Below, in pieces: positions 42,035-51,417 of a DNA stretch of 64,000 nucleotides. The first letter of the stretch is position 1; every line of letters begins with the position of its first letter. The stretch covers positions 1 through 64,000 of the forward strand of contig NZ_JAHWGH010000017.1 in the NCBI RefSeq assembly GCF_019334305.1, given 5' to 3'. The notes beneath the pieces were generated by a model. The model saw only the letters and a program-made list of their open reading frames with translations. It was not told the DNA's origin and did not search any database. The position numbers and the translations under genes were made by a program. The DNA comes from Rossellomorea orangium (lineage in GTDB: Bacteria > Bacillota > Bacilli > Bacillales > Bacillaceae_B).

Positions 42035-43021
42035 TTATGACATTTCATGGGAATGTGTCCCTTTCCATTCTTGGATACCGTCATCCTCAATGATGCCTAA
42101 AGTGACATCAGCGATATCAGGATCGGCAATTAATTTCTCCTGGATGGCAAACTTAATGTCATCCGCTTCTGAGAGTGGCAGCCCCTTCTTCAATTCAAGA
42201 TAGGATTCTACATGGTAATAGCGCCCTTCCTGGGTGATTCTCAACTTAAAGATATCGATGACTGCTTCATGTTCAAAGATGGCAGCAGCAATCCTGTCCT
42301 CAACTTCTTTAGGAGCAGCAACTCCAATCAGACCGACCATGTTATCGTAGCCTACCCGAAAAGCTACACCCACCATCAGGAATCCTATCAAGATCGTCAC
42401 AATCCCATCCAATAGTTGAATCGTGCTGAAATAAGAGACAAGTACGGCGATCAGCGCAAGGATTGCCCCGGATACAGCTACCAGGTCTTCATAAAATACG
42501 AGCCTTGTTGGTGGTGCAGCCCGTTTTACATGCTTGAACGCACCGGTGACAATACCTGCTCCACTGCTTTCCACACGAGCTTCCTGCCCGATTTCCTTCA
42601 TGACTTTAAAGAGAATGGTTCCATCAATGACGATGTTTAACAGCAACACTGAAACATTGATCCAGATTCCTTTTACTTCTGCAGGGTGTTTGAGAAGGTG
42701 AAACCCTTCACGGATCGTCTCATATGCCATAACCGATACGACGATAACCGCGATCATACAGAATAAATTGATGACACGGCCGAAACCTGTCGGGAACTTT
42801 TCTGTCGGCTTTTTTTCTGAAAGAACACTTCCGATAAACACAAAACCTTGATTGACTGCATCGGCCAATGAGTGCATAGCCGATGCAAACATGGCCCCAC
42901 TCCCGCTGAATAGGAAAGCTGCCCCCTTTGCGATTGCCAGGATCCCGTTCCCTACCATTGCAAAAAAGGAAGATTTATTGCCTTTTTTCACTAGCGAAAG
43001 AAAAGACTCATTACTCACCAC
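42035..43021 (-). CDS. Cation diffusion facilitator transporter
   Basis: A 328-residue CDF protein with six helices and a cytoplasmic C-terminal domain. Helix 2 carries HSLADAVNQGF (about 50), holding the His/Asp of the transport site; the later LDGIVTILIGFLM gives the helix 5 Asp. The VKRAAPPTRLVFYED stretch and YDNMVGLIGVAAPKEVEDRI resemble the SLC30A9/YdbO branch. CDF proteins export Zn2+, Co2+, Mn2+ or Fe2+ in exchange for H+. The start is GTG at 43021 (or the next GTG, 43018) after AAGGGG. The metal is not predictable. Confidence 0.88.
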   Translation of the reverse strand: MVSNESFLSLVKKGNKSSFFAMVGNGILAIAKGAAFLFSGSGAMFASAMHSLADAVNQGFVFIGSVLSEKKPTEKFPTGFGRVINLFCMIAVIVVSVMAYETIREGFHLLKHPAEVKGIWINVSVLLLNIVIDGTILFKVMKEIGQEARVESSGAGIVTGAFKHVKRAAPPTRLVFYEDLVAVSGAILALIAVLVSYFSTIQLLDGIVTILIGFLMVGVAFRVGYDNMVGLIGVAAPKEVEDRIAAAIFEHEAVIDIFKLRITQEGRYYHVESYLELKKGLPLSEADDIKFAIQEKLIADPDIADVTLGIIEDDGIQEWKGTHSHEMS

Positions 43022-43169
43022 GATCACCCCTTACGTTTTATCCACCTAATACGTAGTATCTCTAAAGTCTGTACTTTCATAAGTCAATTGACGAACCTTT
43101 TGAGCTTTTCTATACTGATACAATAAGTATGTATACATACGATTTCCAATCTAGTTAGGAGTAAATATC

Positions 43170-44231
43170 ATGGATTTTACGATACAGCACCTTTCCTTTT
43201 ATTTAATACAGGTTGAAGGCAAAGGGGAAGAAGCAGATAAACGACATAAACACTTTCAAACGTTAACCGGGGCTGAATATGAAGAAAGCCCCCTGAAAAG
43301 CTTTCTTGACGGAGAACTGACGAAGATCGTCAAACGTAAGGTTGACAGGCATTCCAAGTCAGAATCAGCTCCAACTAAGATTGGCCGCTTTGTTGTAGAG
43401 CCCGGTCATGAATTGACCTCGAATCCAAACTATAATTTATTCCACCGAACCCGGTACGCAGAGAGTGCAGAAGCGTTTCGAGAAGAGTGCGATCAAATTG
43501 TCCAAATGTATATTGAAGCGAGCGCCATTAGAGGCGGAGCATTTCTGGTAGCTTCAGCAAAGCTGACGAAATTTTTTGATGATCCCTTTTTGTTCATCAT
43601 GAAATGTGATTTTGAACCAAAAGTTGCCACCATCACGGATGAAGCAACCTTGATCCACAATGTAGAAATGGCGATTACGACAAAAAATATGAAATCGATC
43701 CAATATCCCTACATGCCTGAAGAAGGTATGATGGATTCAGCCGAAATCAAGATCCATCAAGCGTCACATGCGAGGTACTTTGAAGATTTCCTGAAATGGG
43801 TGGAGTATGAAAAATCCATGCCAGAAATCGTCAAATCCCAAGTGTATGGAATGGTGAAGGAACATATATCTGAAACGTACGCGGAAGAAAGTGACGAACG
43901 GATCGAATTTGAAGAAGCCGTGGAAGAATGGGCGATCAGCCCAAAGCGTGAACTGCAGGAACGATTCACGACGGAACAAGTCGTAGAAGCCACTTCTCAA
44001 ATCGTCGAGCAGTCCCCTGAAGTGGAACTGAAAGTGAAGCTTGATCATGTGTCAGTCAAAGCCCTCCTTTCAGACTTTGGGGACAACATTCATTTAGCAA
44101 AAGTGAATGGGCGCTATGTCTTGATGATTGAAAGCGAATCGGTCATGTTTGAAAGAGGGTTTTCCCCTCTGGAATTTTTAAAGCCCGATGACCTGCATGA
44201 AGTGATTCAGCGTATACAAGAGAAAGAATAA
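43170..44231 (+). CDS. Conserved soluble protein, DUF3900-like
   Basis: A 353-residue acidic cytoplasmic protein of the Bacillus family I know as DUF3900: IQHLSFYLIQVEGKG at the N-terminus, KIGRFVVEPGHELTSNPNYN, MKSIQYPYMPEEGM near 176 and a Glu-rich helical region 215-290. Nothing resembles a catalytic motif. The layout recalls nucleoid-associated NdpA-type proteins, but I cannot support that further. The ATG follows TAGGAGT by eight bases. It is monocistronic, with a weak hairpin after the stop. Confidence 0.72.
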   Translation: MDFTIQHLSFYLIQVEGKGEEADKRHKHFQTLTGAEYEESPLKSFLDGELTKIVKRKVDRHSKSESAPTKIGRFVVEPGHELTSNPNYNLFHRTRYAESAEAFREECDQIVQMYIEASAIRGGAFLVASAKLTKFFDDPFLFIMKCDFEPKVATITDEATLIHNVEMAITTKNMKSIQYPYMPEEGMMDSAEIKIHQASHARYFEDFLKWVEYEKSMPEIVKSQVYGMVKEHISETYAEESDERIEFEEAVEEWAISPKRELQERFTTEQVVEATSQIVEQSPEVELKVKLDHVSVKALLSDFGDNIHLAKVNGRYVLMIESESVMFERGFSPLEFLKPDDLHEVIQRIQEKE

Positions 44232-44236
44232 TTATT

Positions 44237-44263
44237 AGCCATGTAGAAGAGCATGGCTTTTCC
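44237..44263 (+). terminator. Probable intrinsic terminator
   Basis: AGCCATG pairs with CATGGCT over an eight-base loop, then TTTCCC. Confidence 0.6.
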
Positions 44264-44391
44264 CATGGATATTCGTGTGTTGAACCTATTTTTATTTCTT
44301 TAAATCTACGCTCCACCCTTGTGAAAATATGGATAATAAAATAAAATTTAGTAAGTAAATGTTTTATTCTTTGAAAGAATGGGGACGTCAA

Positions 44392-45219
44392 ATGCTTACT
44401 TCGAAACAGCTTCAAGATATAAAGGATCTGCAGAATGTCTGCGAAACGTTTGAAGGCATAAATTTAAAATTAAACTGGGAAATGCTTAAAAAGAGAGAGA
44501 ATGATCAAGATGATTTCCTTCTTTACAAGGATAATAAACTGATTGGATTTTTAGGTATTTATGGATTTGGAGATTCGTATGAAATATGCGGAATGATCCA
44601 TCCGGATTCCCGCCGTCAGCACCGGTTTCAAGAACTCCTTCAAAAGGCTCTACACTCTTTAAAATCCCGTAGTGTCCACAAGCTCTTACTCAATGTTCCG
44701 GGCTCTTCTGCTTCTGGAAAAGGATTTATATCCCAAACAAAAGCAGCTTATGATTTCACGGAATACGAAATGAAGTGGAATAAGAAAGACCTCATCCCAA
44801 ATACCGATACTGTCGTTTTAAGAGTGGCGGATGAACACGCTATTGAAACAATCATTGACCTTGATGAAAAATGTTTCCAAATAGTCAGAAGCGATGCTCA
44901 AATGTACACCAAAAGATTATTCGCAGAATCCAGGTCAGGCAACCTCATGATCATGTACGGTGAAAAAACGATAGGAAAGATAAGAGTTCAAAGAATGGAC
45001 AAAAAAAGCTCCATTTATGGTTTTGCCATCTTCCCTTCATTTCAGGGAAAGGGAATCGGGAGGAAAGCATTATCTCAAGTGGTGATGCAGGAATCGAAAT
45101 GGACGGATGACATATATTTGGACGTAGCAGCCACCAATTCCAAGGCGCTGAAACTTTATGAATCCAGTGGTTTTCAAATCATCTATCGTCAGGATTATTT
45201 TCAATACCCTATCCAATAA
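44392..45219 (+). CDS. GNAT-family acetyltransferase, double domain
   Basis: A 275-residue protein with two GNAT halves. The C-terminal one has the acetyl-CoA loop FQGKGIGRKALSQVV (about 225-239) and ends with ALKLYESSGFQI. The N-terminal half has a damaged loop (SRRQHRFQELLQKAL), so it is probably structural. ATG 44392 has GGGGACG six bases upstream; a longer frame to 44359 lacks a ribosome site. The substrate is unknown. Confidence 0.85.
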   Translation: MLTSKQLQDIKDLQNVCETFEGINLKLNWEMLKKRENDQDDFLLYKDNKLIGFLGIYGFGDSYEICGMIHPDSRRQHRFQELLQKALHSLKSRSVHKLLLNVPGSSASGKGFISQTKAAYDFTEYEMKWNKKDLIPNTDTVVLRVADEHAIETIIDLDEKCFQIVRSDAQMYTKRLFAESRSGNLMIMYGEKTIGKIRVQRMDKKSSIYGFAIFPSFQGKGIGRKALSQVVMQESKWTDDIYLDVAATNSKALKLYESSGFQIIYRQDYFQYPIQ

Positions 45220-45252
45220 ATGAACAGTGGCATATTCGGCCACTGCTCCTTA

Positions 45253-45741
45253 CTAATCATAAAATACATGCTCTATCTTCCAAGTCTCCTCAATCGTCAA
45301 TACACCATGGGAATAGTATGGAAGCTTTCGTTTATCCGTGGGGGACCCGGGATTGAACAGAAGAATCCCTTTCATAAATCGGGAAAAGGGGATGTGGGAA
45401 TGACCAAAGATGATCACATCCACATCTTCCCCTTCAAAAGCTTCCAAAGCCCTTTTTTCAGTGGTTTTACCCTTCCCGTCCCCATGTGTTATACCAATCT
45501 TCATGCCTTTTCTTTCTATGATCCTTCTTTTTGGGAGAAGAGATTGAAGTTCAGAATCATCGATATTTCCGACAACGGCAATCAATTCCCCGTATCCCAT
45601 AAATTCTACATAAACATCATAAGTCCCAAAATCTCCTCCATGAATGATGAGGTCGCTCTCCATAAGATCTTTCTGAAGGATAGGAGGGAGCCCCCTCCCT
45701 TTGCTCGGCATATGAGTGTCAGATACAATGACGATTTTCAT
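45253..45741 (-). CDS. Metallophosphoesterase, YfcE/YsnB family
   Basis: A 162-residue phosphodiesterase. Metal ligands are in SDTHMPSKG (8-11), HGGDFG (about 35), VVGNIDD (about 58), ITHGDG and GHSHIP (about 115). This is the small YfcE-like fold; the B. subtilis relative is YsnB. The ATG at 45741, six bases after AAAGGAG, is one base after the stop codon of metG, so the two are one operon. Whether it serves translation or tRNA metabolism is unknown. Confidence 0.88.
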   Translation of the reverse strand: MKIVIVSDTHMPSKGRGLPPILQKDLMESDLIIHGGDFGTYDVYVEFMGYGELIAVVGNIDDSELQSLLPKRRIIERKGMKIGITHGDGKGKTTEKRALEAFEGEDVDVIIFGHSHIPFSRFMKGILLFNPGSPTDKRKLPYYSHGVLTIEETWKIEHVFYD

Positions 45742-45742
45742 T

Positions 45743-47392
45743 TCATTCTCCTTTGACATTGGATTTTTCAATCAGCTTTTCCCGTTCTTTATCGATCGAT
45801 TCCAATTCAATCCGGGTAAACAATGGTAATGTATTCTCTATCGTTAACTTCAAAGGGAGGTATGCATTCCCCCAAACCGGTTGTTGGGTCATGCCTAACT
45901 GTTCCCCGACCTTTGAAGCTGTGAAAGGTAGAAAGGGCTCAAGGATGCTTCTCAGATTACTGATGATATAGATGAATTCTTCGAGCACCTTTCTCCCATC
46001 TCCCCTATTTTCTTTCATTATTACCCATGGTTTCTTTTCATCAAAACGTTTATTCGACCACCGAATGAATTCAAATACTTCCTCGAGTCCCTGCCTTGTA
46101 CTTCCTGCTTCAATCCATTTGCCTACAGAAGTGAATACCTCTTCCACTCTACGTTCTACTATCTCGTCTACACTGGTTACTATTAGGTTGTCACCGAACT
46201 CTTTCTTATAGAATTTCACTGTACGTTGAACAAGATTTCCGAGAGCGCCAAGAAGCTCACTGTTATGACTATAAATAAATTCCCTCCAAGAAAAGTCAGC
46301 ATCCCTCTTTTCAGGTGCGTTGATCGTAAGAAAATAGCGAATGGTATCAGGATGGTAATCGGTTAAAAGATCCTTTAGCCAGACAGCCCAATTTTGGCTC
46401 GTCGATATTTTTCTTTTCTCCAATGTCAGATACTCGTTTGAAACGATGTGATCCGGTAATTTCATTTCTTCATTCATGCCCATAAGTATGGCTGGCCATA
46501 TGATCGTATGAAAAGGAATATTATCTTTTCCATGCACATAATAAGAGACGGAATCTTTATCCCAATATTCGTTCCAATGATCGTTTGCTTCTCCAGCCCA
46601 TTTCTTGGATGCACTCAAATATCCACACACTGCTTCTATCCAGACATAGATCATCTTGTCACGGAAGCCTTCGAGGGGAACCTCCACTCCATTTTCCAAA
46701 TCTCTTGAAACCGGCCGATCCTTCAGTCCCTCTTCAAGATAGCGGCTTGTAAGCTGGACGGCATTTTCCCTCCACTTTCCTTTATGTTCATTTAGTAGCG
46801 TCTGTAAGGGTTGTTGAAACTTGGAGAGAGCAAAATATAAATGTGTGGTCGTTTTAAGAACCGGTTTATGCCCGCAAAGTTTACAGCTTTTATCTAATAA
46901 GTCTGTTGGATCCAATACAGTGGAGCATTGATCGCATTGATCTCCCCTCGCCTTCGAACCGCAGACCGGACAGGTTCCTTCCACGAATCGGTCCGGTAAG
47001 AATCGCTGATCGTGAACACAGTACACTTGCTCTATTTCCTTTTCATAAAGCCATCCATTTTCATACAGGAGGGTAAAGATCCTTTGTACCTCCTCATGAT
47101 GCTGAGGCTGATCCGTTCTGGTATACTGATCATAGCTGAATCCCAGTGATTGAAAGCAGTGGATAAATTCTTCATGATATCGATCAGCTATATCTTCAAC
47201 CGTCACTCCAACTTGTCTCGCCCGGATTCCAATCGGTGTACCATTACAGTCGCTTCCTGACACATAGAGAACCTTTTTCCCCTTCAACCTATAATAACGG
47301 GCAATGATATCCCCCGGCAGCAATGCTGCGATGTGCCCCAAATGCAGGGAGCCATTGGCGTATGGCCAAGCCCCACCTATGAAAACAGTCAT
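45743..47392 (-). CDS. metG: Methionyl-tRNA synthetase, second type, without C-terminal tRNA-binding domain
   Basis: A 549-residue class I synthetase that charges tRNA-Met. HLGH stands in PYANGSLHLGH (17-20); the connective peptide carries paired zinc knots (CPVC 141, CDQC 153, CKLC 170); the KMSKS loop is here KISTS (328-332). The usual Bacillus MetS is about 660 residues with a C-terminal EMAP-like domain and a single knot, so this is the other kind, akin to the extra MetRS of some Bacillus and streptococci that resists synthetase inhibitors. It is preceded by a T-box, consistent with its assignment, and followed at once by a YsnB-like gene. The ATG follows GAGGAGG by six bases. Confidence 0.9.
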   Translation of the reverse strand: MTVFIGGAWPYANGSLHLGHIAALLPGDIIARYYRLKGKKVLYVSGSDCNGTPIGIRARQVGVTVEDIADRYHEEFIHCFQSLGFSYDQYTRTDQPQHHEEVQRIFTLLYENGWLYEKEIEQVYCVHDQRFLPDRFVEGTCPVCGSKARGDQCDQCSTVLDPTDLLDKSCKLCGHKPVLKTTTHLYFALSKFQQPLQTLLNEHKGKWRENAVQLTSRYLEEGLKDRPVSRDLENGVEVPLEGFRDKMIYVWIEAVCGYLSASKKWAGEANDHWNEYWDKDSVSYYVHGKDNIPFHTIIWPAILMGMNEEMKLPDHIVSNEYLTLEKRKISTSQNWAVWLKDLLTDYHPDTIRYFLTINAPEKRDADFSWREFIYSHNSELLGALGNLVQRTVKFYKKEFGDNLIVTSVDEIVERRVEEVFTSVGKWIEAGSTRQGLEEVFEFIRWSNKRFDEKKPWVIMKENRGDGRKVLEEFIYIISNLRSILEPFLPFTASKVGEQLGMTQQPVWGNAYLPLKLTIENTLPLFTRIELESIDKEREKLIEKSNVKGE

Positions 47393-47411
47393 ATTGTTTC
47401 CTCCTCGATAT

Positions 47412-47705
47412 AAATAAAAACCCCTCGTCCTGATAGATATCGAAAGACATCCAAGGACGAGGGGTTAAGCTCGTGGTACCACCTTAGTTTATAGCTTGCT
47501 CACGCAAGACTACCTCAACAAGTACGGGGAAGAAAAGCCCTTATACCGTGGCAATGATAACGGACGCCCACCCCCGTTCTACCCTACACCATATTGGTTC
47601 GAGTAGAATGCTCCGAGACCATTTTCCTAAGGAAGTACCCTTGCTTCTTTTCAGCTACCGAAGCTCTCTGATAAAGGGACCGACTAAGTACTCTTCTCAT
47701 CAACG
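47412..47705 (-). promoter_or_regulatory. T-box riboswitch upstream of metG
   Basis: The T-box sequence GGTGGTACCACG lies at 47473-47484 (minus strand) and is followed by the terminator stem AACCCCTCGTCCT/AGGACGAGGGGTT with a T-run (47412-47466). At the 5' end the AGTA of the specifier loop and the Stem I element GAGAG...GGTAGCTG are visible. The specifier region reads GGAAAATGG (about 47618-47626), with ATG (Met) at 47620-47622; a frame shifted by one would give AAT. The gene downstream favours Met. Uncharged tRNA-Met would stabilise the antiterminator and turn the gene on. Confidence 0.9.
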
Positions 47706-47843
47706 CACAAAGTAATTTGATTATATTATGCCACTATTCAAAAAAAATGCAACATAAATTCTTAGGTTTTATTCACAAGAAATAGTGGAATAGTGAAGGG
47801 ACGAATCCCTTTTGAAGGAAAAGTGAATAGAGGTGATGTCCCG

Positions 47844-48440
47844 TTGTTTTCAATTCAAAAGCACTTCAAGCGTCCAAAAGGGTTCCTAGGCTGGTTTGTG
47901 GGAAAGGTGATGGAGTTTGATAATCGGAAGATAAATAACTGGTCCATTAAGCAACTGGCCATCCAAAACGGTGAACGCATTCTTGAAGTTGGATATGGTA
48001 CAGGATACTGTATCCGGCGGATTTCCAAACTCTATCCGGGTTCCTTTGTAGATGGCGTCGATATTTCCGATACCATGAAAGAAACCGCCCAAAGCAAGAA
48101 TGAAGAAGCCATAGAGAAAGGCAGGGTTCGCCTGTTTGTTCAGGATATCAGTCAATTCGAGTTAAATGATGTTCAGTACGATCGAATCCTTTCCGTCAAT
48201 AACTACCCATTATGGAATGACCAGAAGCAGGCACTCATCCATTTATACAAGATGCTTAAAACGGATGGCACACTGCTCATTACCGTTCAGCCCCGGGGAG
48301 ATGAAGAGCGGGACAGCAAAGCTCGAGTCTATGGAGCGGAGATTTCACAGGCTTTACAGAACACCGGTTTTAAAAATATTACTGTTTCCTATAAAGATGC
48401 GAATCCTTCACTGACTGTCTCCGTTAAAGGTGTAAAATAA
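47844..48440 (+). CDS. Class I SAM-dependent methyltransferase
   Basis: A 198-residue Rossmann methyltransferase. Motif I is ILEVGYGTGYCIRRI (about 48-62), motif II follows with VDGVDIS (acidic residue for the SAM ribose), and motif IV-V regions are present (ILSVNNYPLWND, LKTDGTLLITVQP). No target-recognition domain is attached, so a small molecule is the likely substrate. I chose TTG 47844, nine bases after AGAGGTG; an upstream GTG at 47793 has a poorer site. It diverges from the metG T-box. Confidence 0.82.
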   Translation: MFSIQKHFKRPKGFLGWFVGKVMEFDNRKINNWSIKQLAIQNGERILEVGYGTGYCIRRISKLYPGSFVDGVDISDTMKETAQSKNEEAIEKGRVRLFVQDISQFELNDVQYDRILSVNNYPLWNDQKQALIHLYKMLKTDGTLLITVQPRGDEERDSKARVYGAEISQALQNTGFKNITVSYKDANPSLTVSVKGVK

Positions 48441-48458
48441 TTCATCCTGCCAAGTAAA

Positions 48459-48492
48459 CAGCCGACCCTATAAGGATCGGCTGTAGATCTTT
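48459..48492. terminator. Hairpin terminator between convergent genes
   Basis: ACAGCCGACC pairs with GGATCGGCTGT (one bulge), then AGATCTTTT on the plus side. It serves the methyltransferase gene and the small lipoprotein gene that ends at 48492. Confidence 0.7.
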
Positions 48493-48647
48493 TACTCCTC
48501 GGTGTTGCTCTCGTCTGTATTACTTTCTTCATCCATGTTCTCTTCTGTTCCTGTGTCATCTTCTGTGTCGCTGCTGCATCCGGCTGCAAAAGTTACTACT
48601 GATAGTGCTGTCATTAACATTAATAACCACTTTTTCATACTTTTCAT
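48492..48647 (-). CDS. 51-residue acidic lipoprotein
   Basis: A very short lipoprotein: signal peptide MKSMKKWLLMLMTALSVVTF, lipobox FAAGC with Cys24, then a mature part of 28 residues made almost only of Ser, Thr, Asp, Glu and Asn. The ATG follows TAGGAGG by seven bases. Such tiny acidic lipoproteins occur in Bacillaceae and are seldom annotated; possible roles include surface charge or peptide signalling, which is speculation. Confidence 0.7.
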   Translation of the reverse strand: MKSMKKWLLMLMTALSVVTFAAGCSSDTEDDTGTEENMDEESNTDESNTEE

Positions 48648-48793
48648 TTTAATAGCCTCCTGTTATGATGCTTTGTTCAACTACATCTCTATCATACTGA
48701 TTTTTTAGAGTATTAGAAGACTATTTACCTTTATTTAACATTCATTTAGACTCTGTTCATCAACTTCTACATTTATTTACAAAATGGATGTTT

Positions 48794-49582
48794 TCACGCG
48801 TGAAAAATCCCCTTCGATGCCCCGATTAATTCCTTGATTTCATCAAATGAGCCTTGCTGAATAAGGTCTATGATCTTACTTCCAACCACTACCCCATCAC
48901 AGTTTTCACTCATGCTGCGAACATGATCAGGGCTGGATATCCCGAATCCTGCCAGAACCGGAACCGGACTGTTGCTCTTAAGCTTGTTTAAATGAAGGGA
49001 TATATCCTCTGCAAATCCCTCTCTTGTTCCTGTAATTCCATTAATCGTGACCGCATAGAGGAATCCTTCTGTTACAGAAGCCAATTCTTTCACTCTTTCC
49101 AAAGGACTGGTGAGTGTTGCCAACTGAATGATTGCAACTTCCTTATCTCGGGAAGATGCTTTAACCAATTCGTAATGCTCCAGCGGCAGATCGGGAATGA
49201 TTACTCCGTCAACACCGGCGTTTTTACAATCCCCAAAGAAGCGTTCTACACCATATTTATATATTGGATTAATGTAGGTCATAAAAATCAGGGGGATCCC
49301 GATTTCTTCTCTTCGTTTCTTTAATACATCGAACACCTTTCGAAGTGTAGTGCCCTTCTCAAGCGCCCTTTTACCCGCTTCTTGGATCGTCGGTCCATCG
49401 GCGACTGGATCTGAGAATGGAATACCTACTTCAATGGCTGTCGCTCCAGCTTCTTCCAACTTCTTTAAAGTTAATATCAACGTTTCAATGCCACCGTCTC
49501 CCGCCATTACATAGGGAATGAACAGTTTATTACCCCGTTTCAATTCGGCTTGAAGGGTGTTTTCCAGAAATGTCTTACCCAT
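48794..49582 (-). CDS. trpA: Tryptophan synthase alpha chain
   Basis: A 262-residue TIM barrel that splits indole-3-glycerol phosphate to indole and glyceraldehyde 3-phosphate. Catalytic Glu is in [16 protein letters not shown] (about 48), catalytic Asp in [15 protein letters not shown], and the phosphate loop in GFGIS/VVGSKII. It is the last gene of the trp operon and overlaps trpB by eight bases. A short palindrome (48791-48806) covers its stop codon; no good terminator is visible behind it. Confidence 0.97.
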   Translation of the reverse strand: MGKTFLENTLQAELKRGNKLFIPYVMAGDGGIETLILTLKKLEEAGATAIEVGIPFSDPVADGPTIQEAGKRALEKGTTLRKVFDVLKKRREEIGIPLIFMTYINPIYKYGVERFFGDCKNAGVDGVIIPDLPLEHYELVKASSRDKEVAIIQLATLTSPLERVKELASVTEGFLYAVTINGITGTREGFAEDISLHLNKLKSNSPVPVLAGFGISSPDHVRSMSENCDGVVVGSKIIDLIQQGSFDEIKELIGASKGIFHA

Positions 49583-50777
49583 GCTGACTACCTCCCAATA
49601 ATTCTTTTACTTGTTCAACGTCTTTATCCCCTCTGCCTGATAAACAAATGACGATCGATTGGTCCTTTGTCATGTCTTCCGCTATTTTAACCGCATAGGC
49701 AACGGCATGGGAGCTTTCTAGAGCTGGAATGATCCCTTCGGTCTGAGATAATTGTTTAAATGCTTCGAGCGCTTCACTGTCGGAAATGGAAGTATAACGG
49801 ACTCTGTCAATCTCCTTTAAATAGCTGTGCTCAGGTCCCACACCAGGATAGTCAAGACCAGCTGAAATGGAATGGGCTTCCTGTACTTGCCCTTCTTCAT
49901 CCTGAAGGAGATACATCATGCTTCCATGGAGGATTCCGACGGATCCTTTCGTTAAAGTGGCTGCATGCTTTTCTGTTTCAACACCGCTTCCGGCTGCCTC
50001 GACACCGTATAAGTCGACTTCTTTGTCTTCAATAAACGGATGGAACATCCCAATGGCATTGCTTCCACCCCCGACACATGCCACAATGGCATTCGGGAGA
50101 CATTCTTCTTTTTCAAAGAATTGTTTCTTTGTTTCTTTTCCAATAACACTCTGGAAGTCCCTGACCATCTTAGGAAATGGGTGTGGACCTAAAACGGACC
50201 CCATGATATAGTGGGTGTCCTCTACATTGGCAACCCAGTAACGCAGCGCTTCATTGACGGCATCCTTCAATGTGGCACTTCCCTGGGTGACACTGATTAC
50301 CTTTGCTCCGAGCAACTCCATTCTGAATACGTTCAGCTTCTGCCTGCGGATATCTTCCGCTCCCATGAAAATGACACAATCAAGGTTCAATAGAGCACAT
50401 ACGGTGGCGGTTGCGACCCCATGTTGGCCTGCTCCTGTTTCCGCTACCACTTTTCTTTTTCCCATCCGTTCAGCAAGCAGGGCCTGACCAATGGTGTTGT
50501 TGATTTTATGTGCACCGGTGTGATTAAGATCTTCCCGCTTAAGATAGATTTTGGCTCCTCCTACCTGCCTGCTAAGGTTTTCTGCAAAGTAGAGAGGATT
50601 TTCCCTTCCTACATAATCCTTTAAGTAGCTCTGCAGCTTCTCTTGAAAATGTTCGTCATTGATTGCTTCATCGTAAGCGGCTTCAAGCTCCTGTACAGCT
50701 TTCATCAATGATTCAGGAACGAACCTCCCACCGAATTGACCGAACAGTCCTTTCTGATCTGGTTGCGCATATAACAT
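49575..50777 (-). CDS. trpB: Tryptophan synthase beta chain
   Basis: A 400-residue PLP enzyme joining indole and serine. The PLP Lys is in [17 protein letters not shown] (about 89), the phosphate cup in [15 protein letters not shown] (about 235), and LEPSHA-type [11 protein letters not shown] near 355. ATG 50777 has CGGAGGAAGA just upstream; a longer frame to 50813 was rejected. It lies 28 bases after trpF and overlaps trpA. Confidence 0.97.
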   Translation of the reverse strand: MLYAQPDQKGLFGQFGGRFVPESLMKAVQELEAAYDEAINDEHFQEKLQSYLKDYVGRENPLYFAENLSRQVGGAKIYLKREDLNHTGAHKINNTIGQALLAERMGKRKVVAETGAGQHGVATATVCALLNLDCVIFMGAEDIRRQKLNVFRMELLGAKVISVTQGSATLKDAVNEALRYWVANVEDTHYIMGSVLGPHPFPKMVRDFQSVIGKETKKQFFEKEECLPNAIVACVGGGSNAIGMFHPFIEDKEVDLYGVEAAGSGVETEKHAATLTKGSVGILHGSMMYLLQDEEGQVQEAHSISAGLDYPGVGPEHSYLKEIDRVRYTSISDSEALEAFKQLSQTEGIIPALESSHAVAYAVKIAEDMTKDQSIVICLSGRGDKDVEQVKELLGGSQHG

Positions 50778-50805
50778 TCTTCTTCCTCCGTTCACTATTT
50801 TCATT

Positions 50806-51417
50806 TTATTCAAGCACCGATTTTACTTCCTTGATGAATGACTCTATCTTTAAGCGATCCTTTTCCCCTTCGGTTTCAACCCCACTCGAGACATCCACCA
50901 TATAGGGACGGACCTTGATGATGGCTTCCCTTACATTGTCCGGATTTAATCCTCCTGCAAGAATCAGATGCTGGGGAATATTGATTGAATGTGCATAATC
51001 CCAATTGAAGGTGGTGCCATTGCCTCCACGATGGGGTCCCTTTCCGCTATCCAACAAAATCATTTCACCAGGAAATCCCTCAATCCCGTCTATATCTTTT
51101 CTTTCCTTCACCGAAATCGCCTTGATAAAAGGAAGATTGAGAGTTTCACAGAATTCCACTGATTCATCTCCGTGCAGCTGCACATAATCGAGCTGAACGA
51201 GATGAAAGATTTCTTCCATTCTTTCTTTTGTTTCATTTACAAATACACCGATTTTCAATAGGTCTGGAGAAACGGCTTTGCTGATCTCGGCCGCTTTCTC
51301 CACATCGACTTTCCTTTTACTATCGGCAAACACGAACCCTATCGCATCAGCTCCCGCTTCTAATGCCCACTCGGCTTCTACCTGCCTCCTGATGCCGCAG
51401 ACTTTGACTTTCGTCAT
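50806..51417 (-). CDS. trpF: Phosphoribosylanthranilate isomerase
   Basis: A 203-residue TIM-barrel enzyme performing the Amadori rearrangement of PRA to CdRP. General base Cys is in KVCGIRR (residue 7), general acid Asp in [17 protein letters not shown] (about 127), and the phosphate loop in [10 protein letters not shown] and VDVSSGVE. Its start overlaps the trpC stop by four bases. Confidence 0.96.
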   Translation of the reverse strand: MTKVKVCGIRRQVEAEWALEAGADAIGFVFADSKRKVDVEKAAEISKAVSPDLLKIGVFVNETKERMEEIFHLVQLDYVQLHGDESVEFCETLNLPFIKAISVKERKDIDGIEGFPGEMILLDSGKGPHRGGNGTTFNWDYAHSINIPQHLILAGGLNPDNVREAIIKVRPYMVDVSSGVETEGEKDRLKIESFIKEVKSVLE

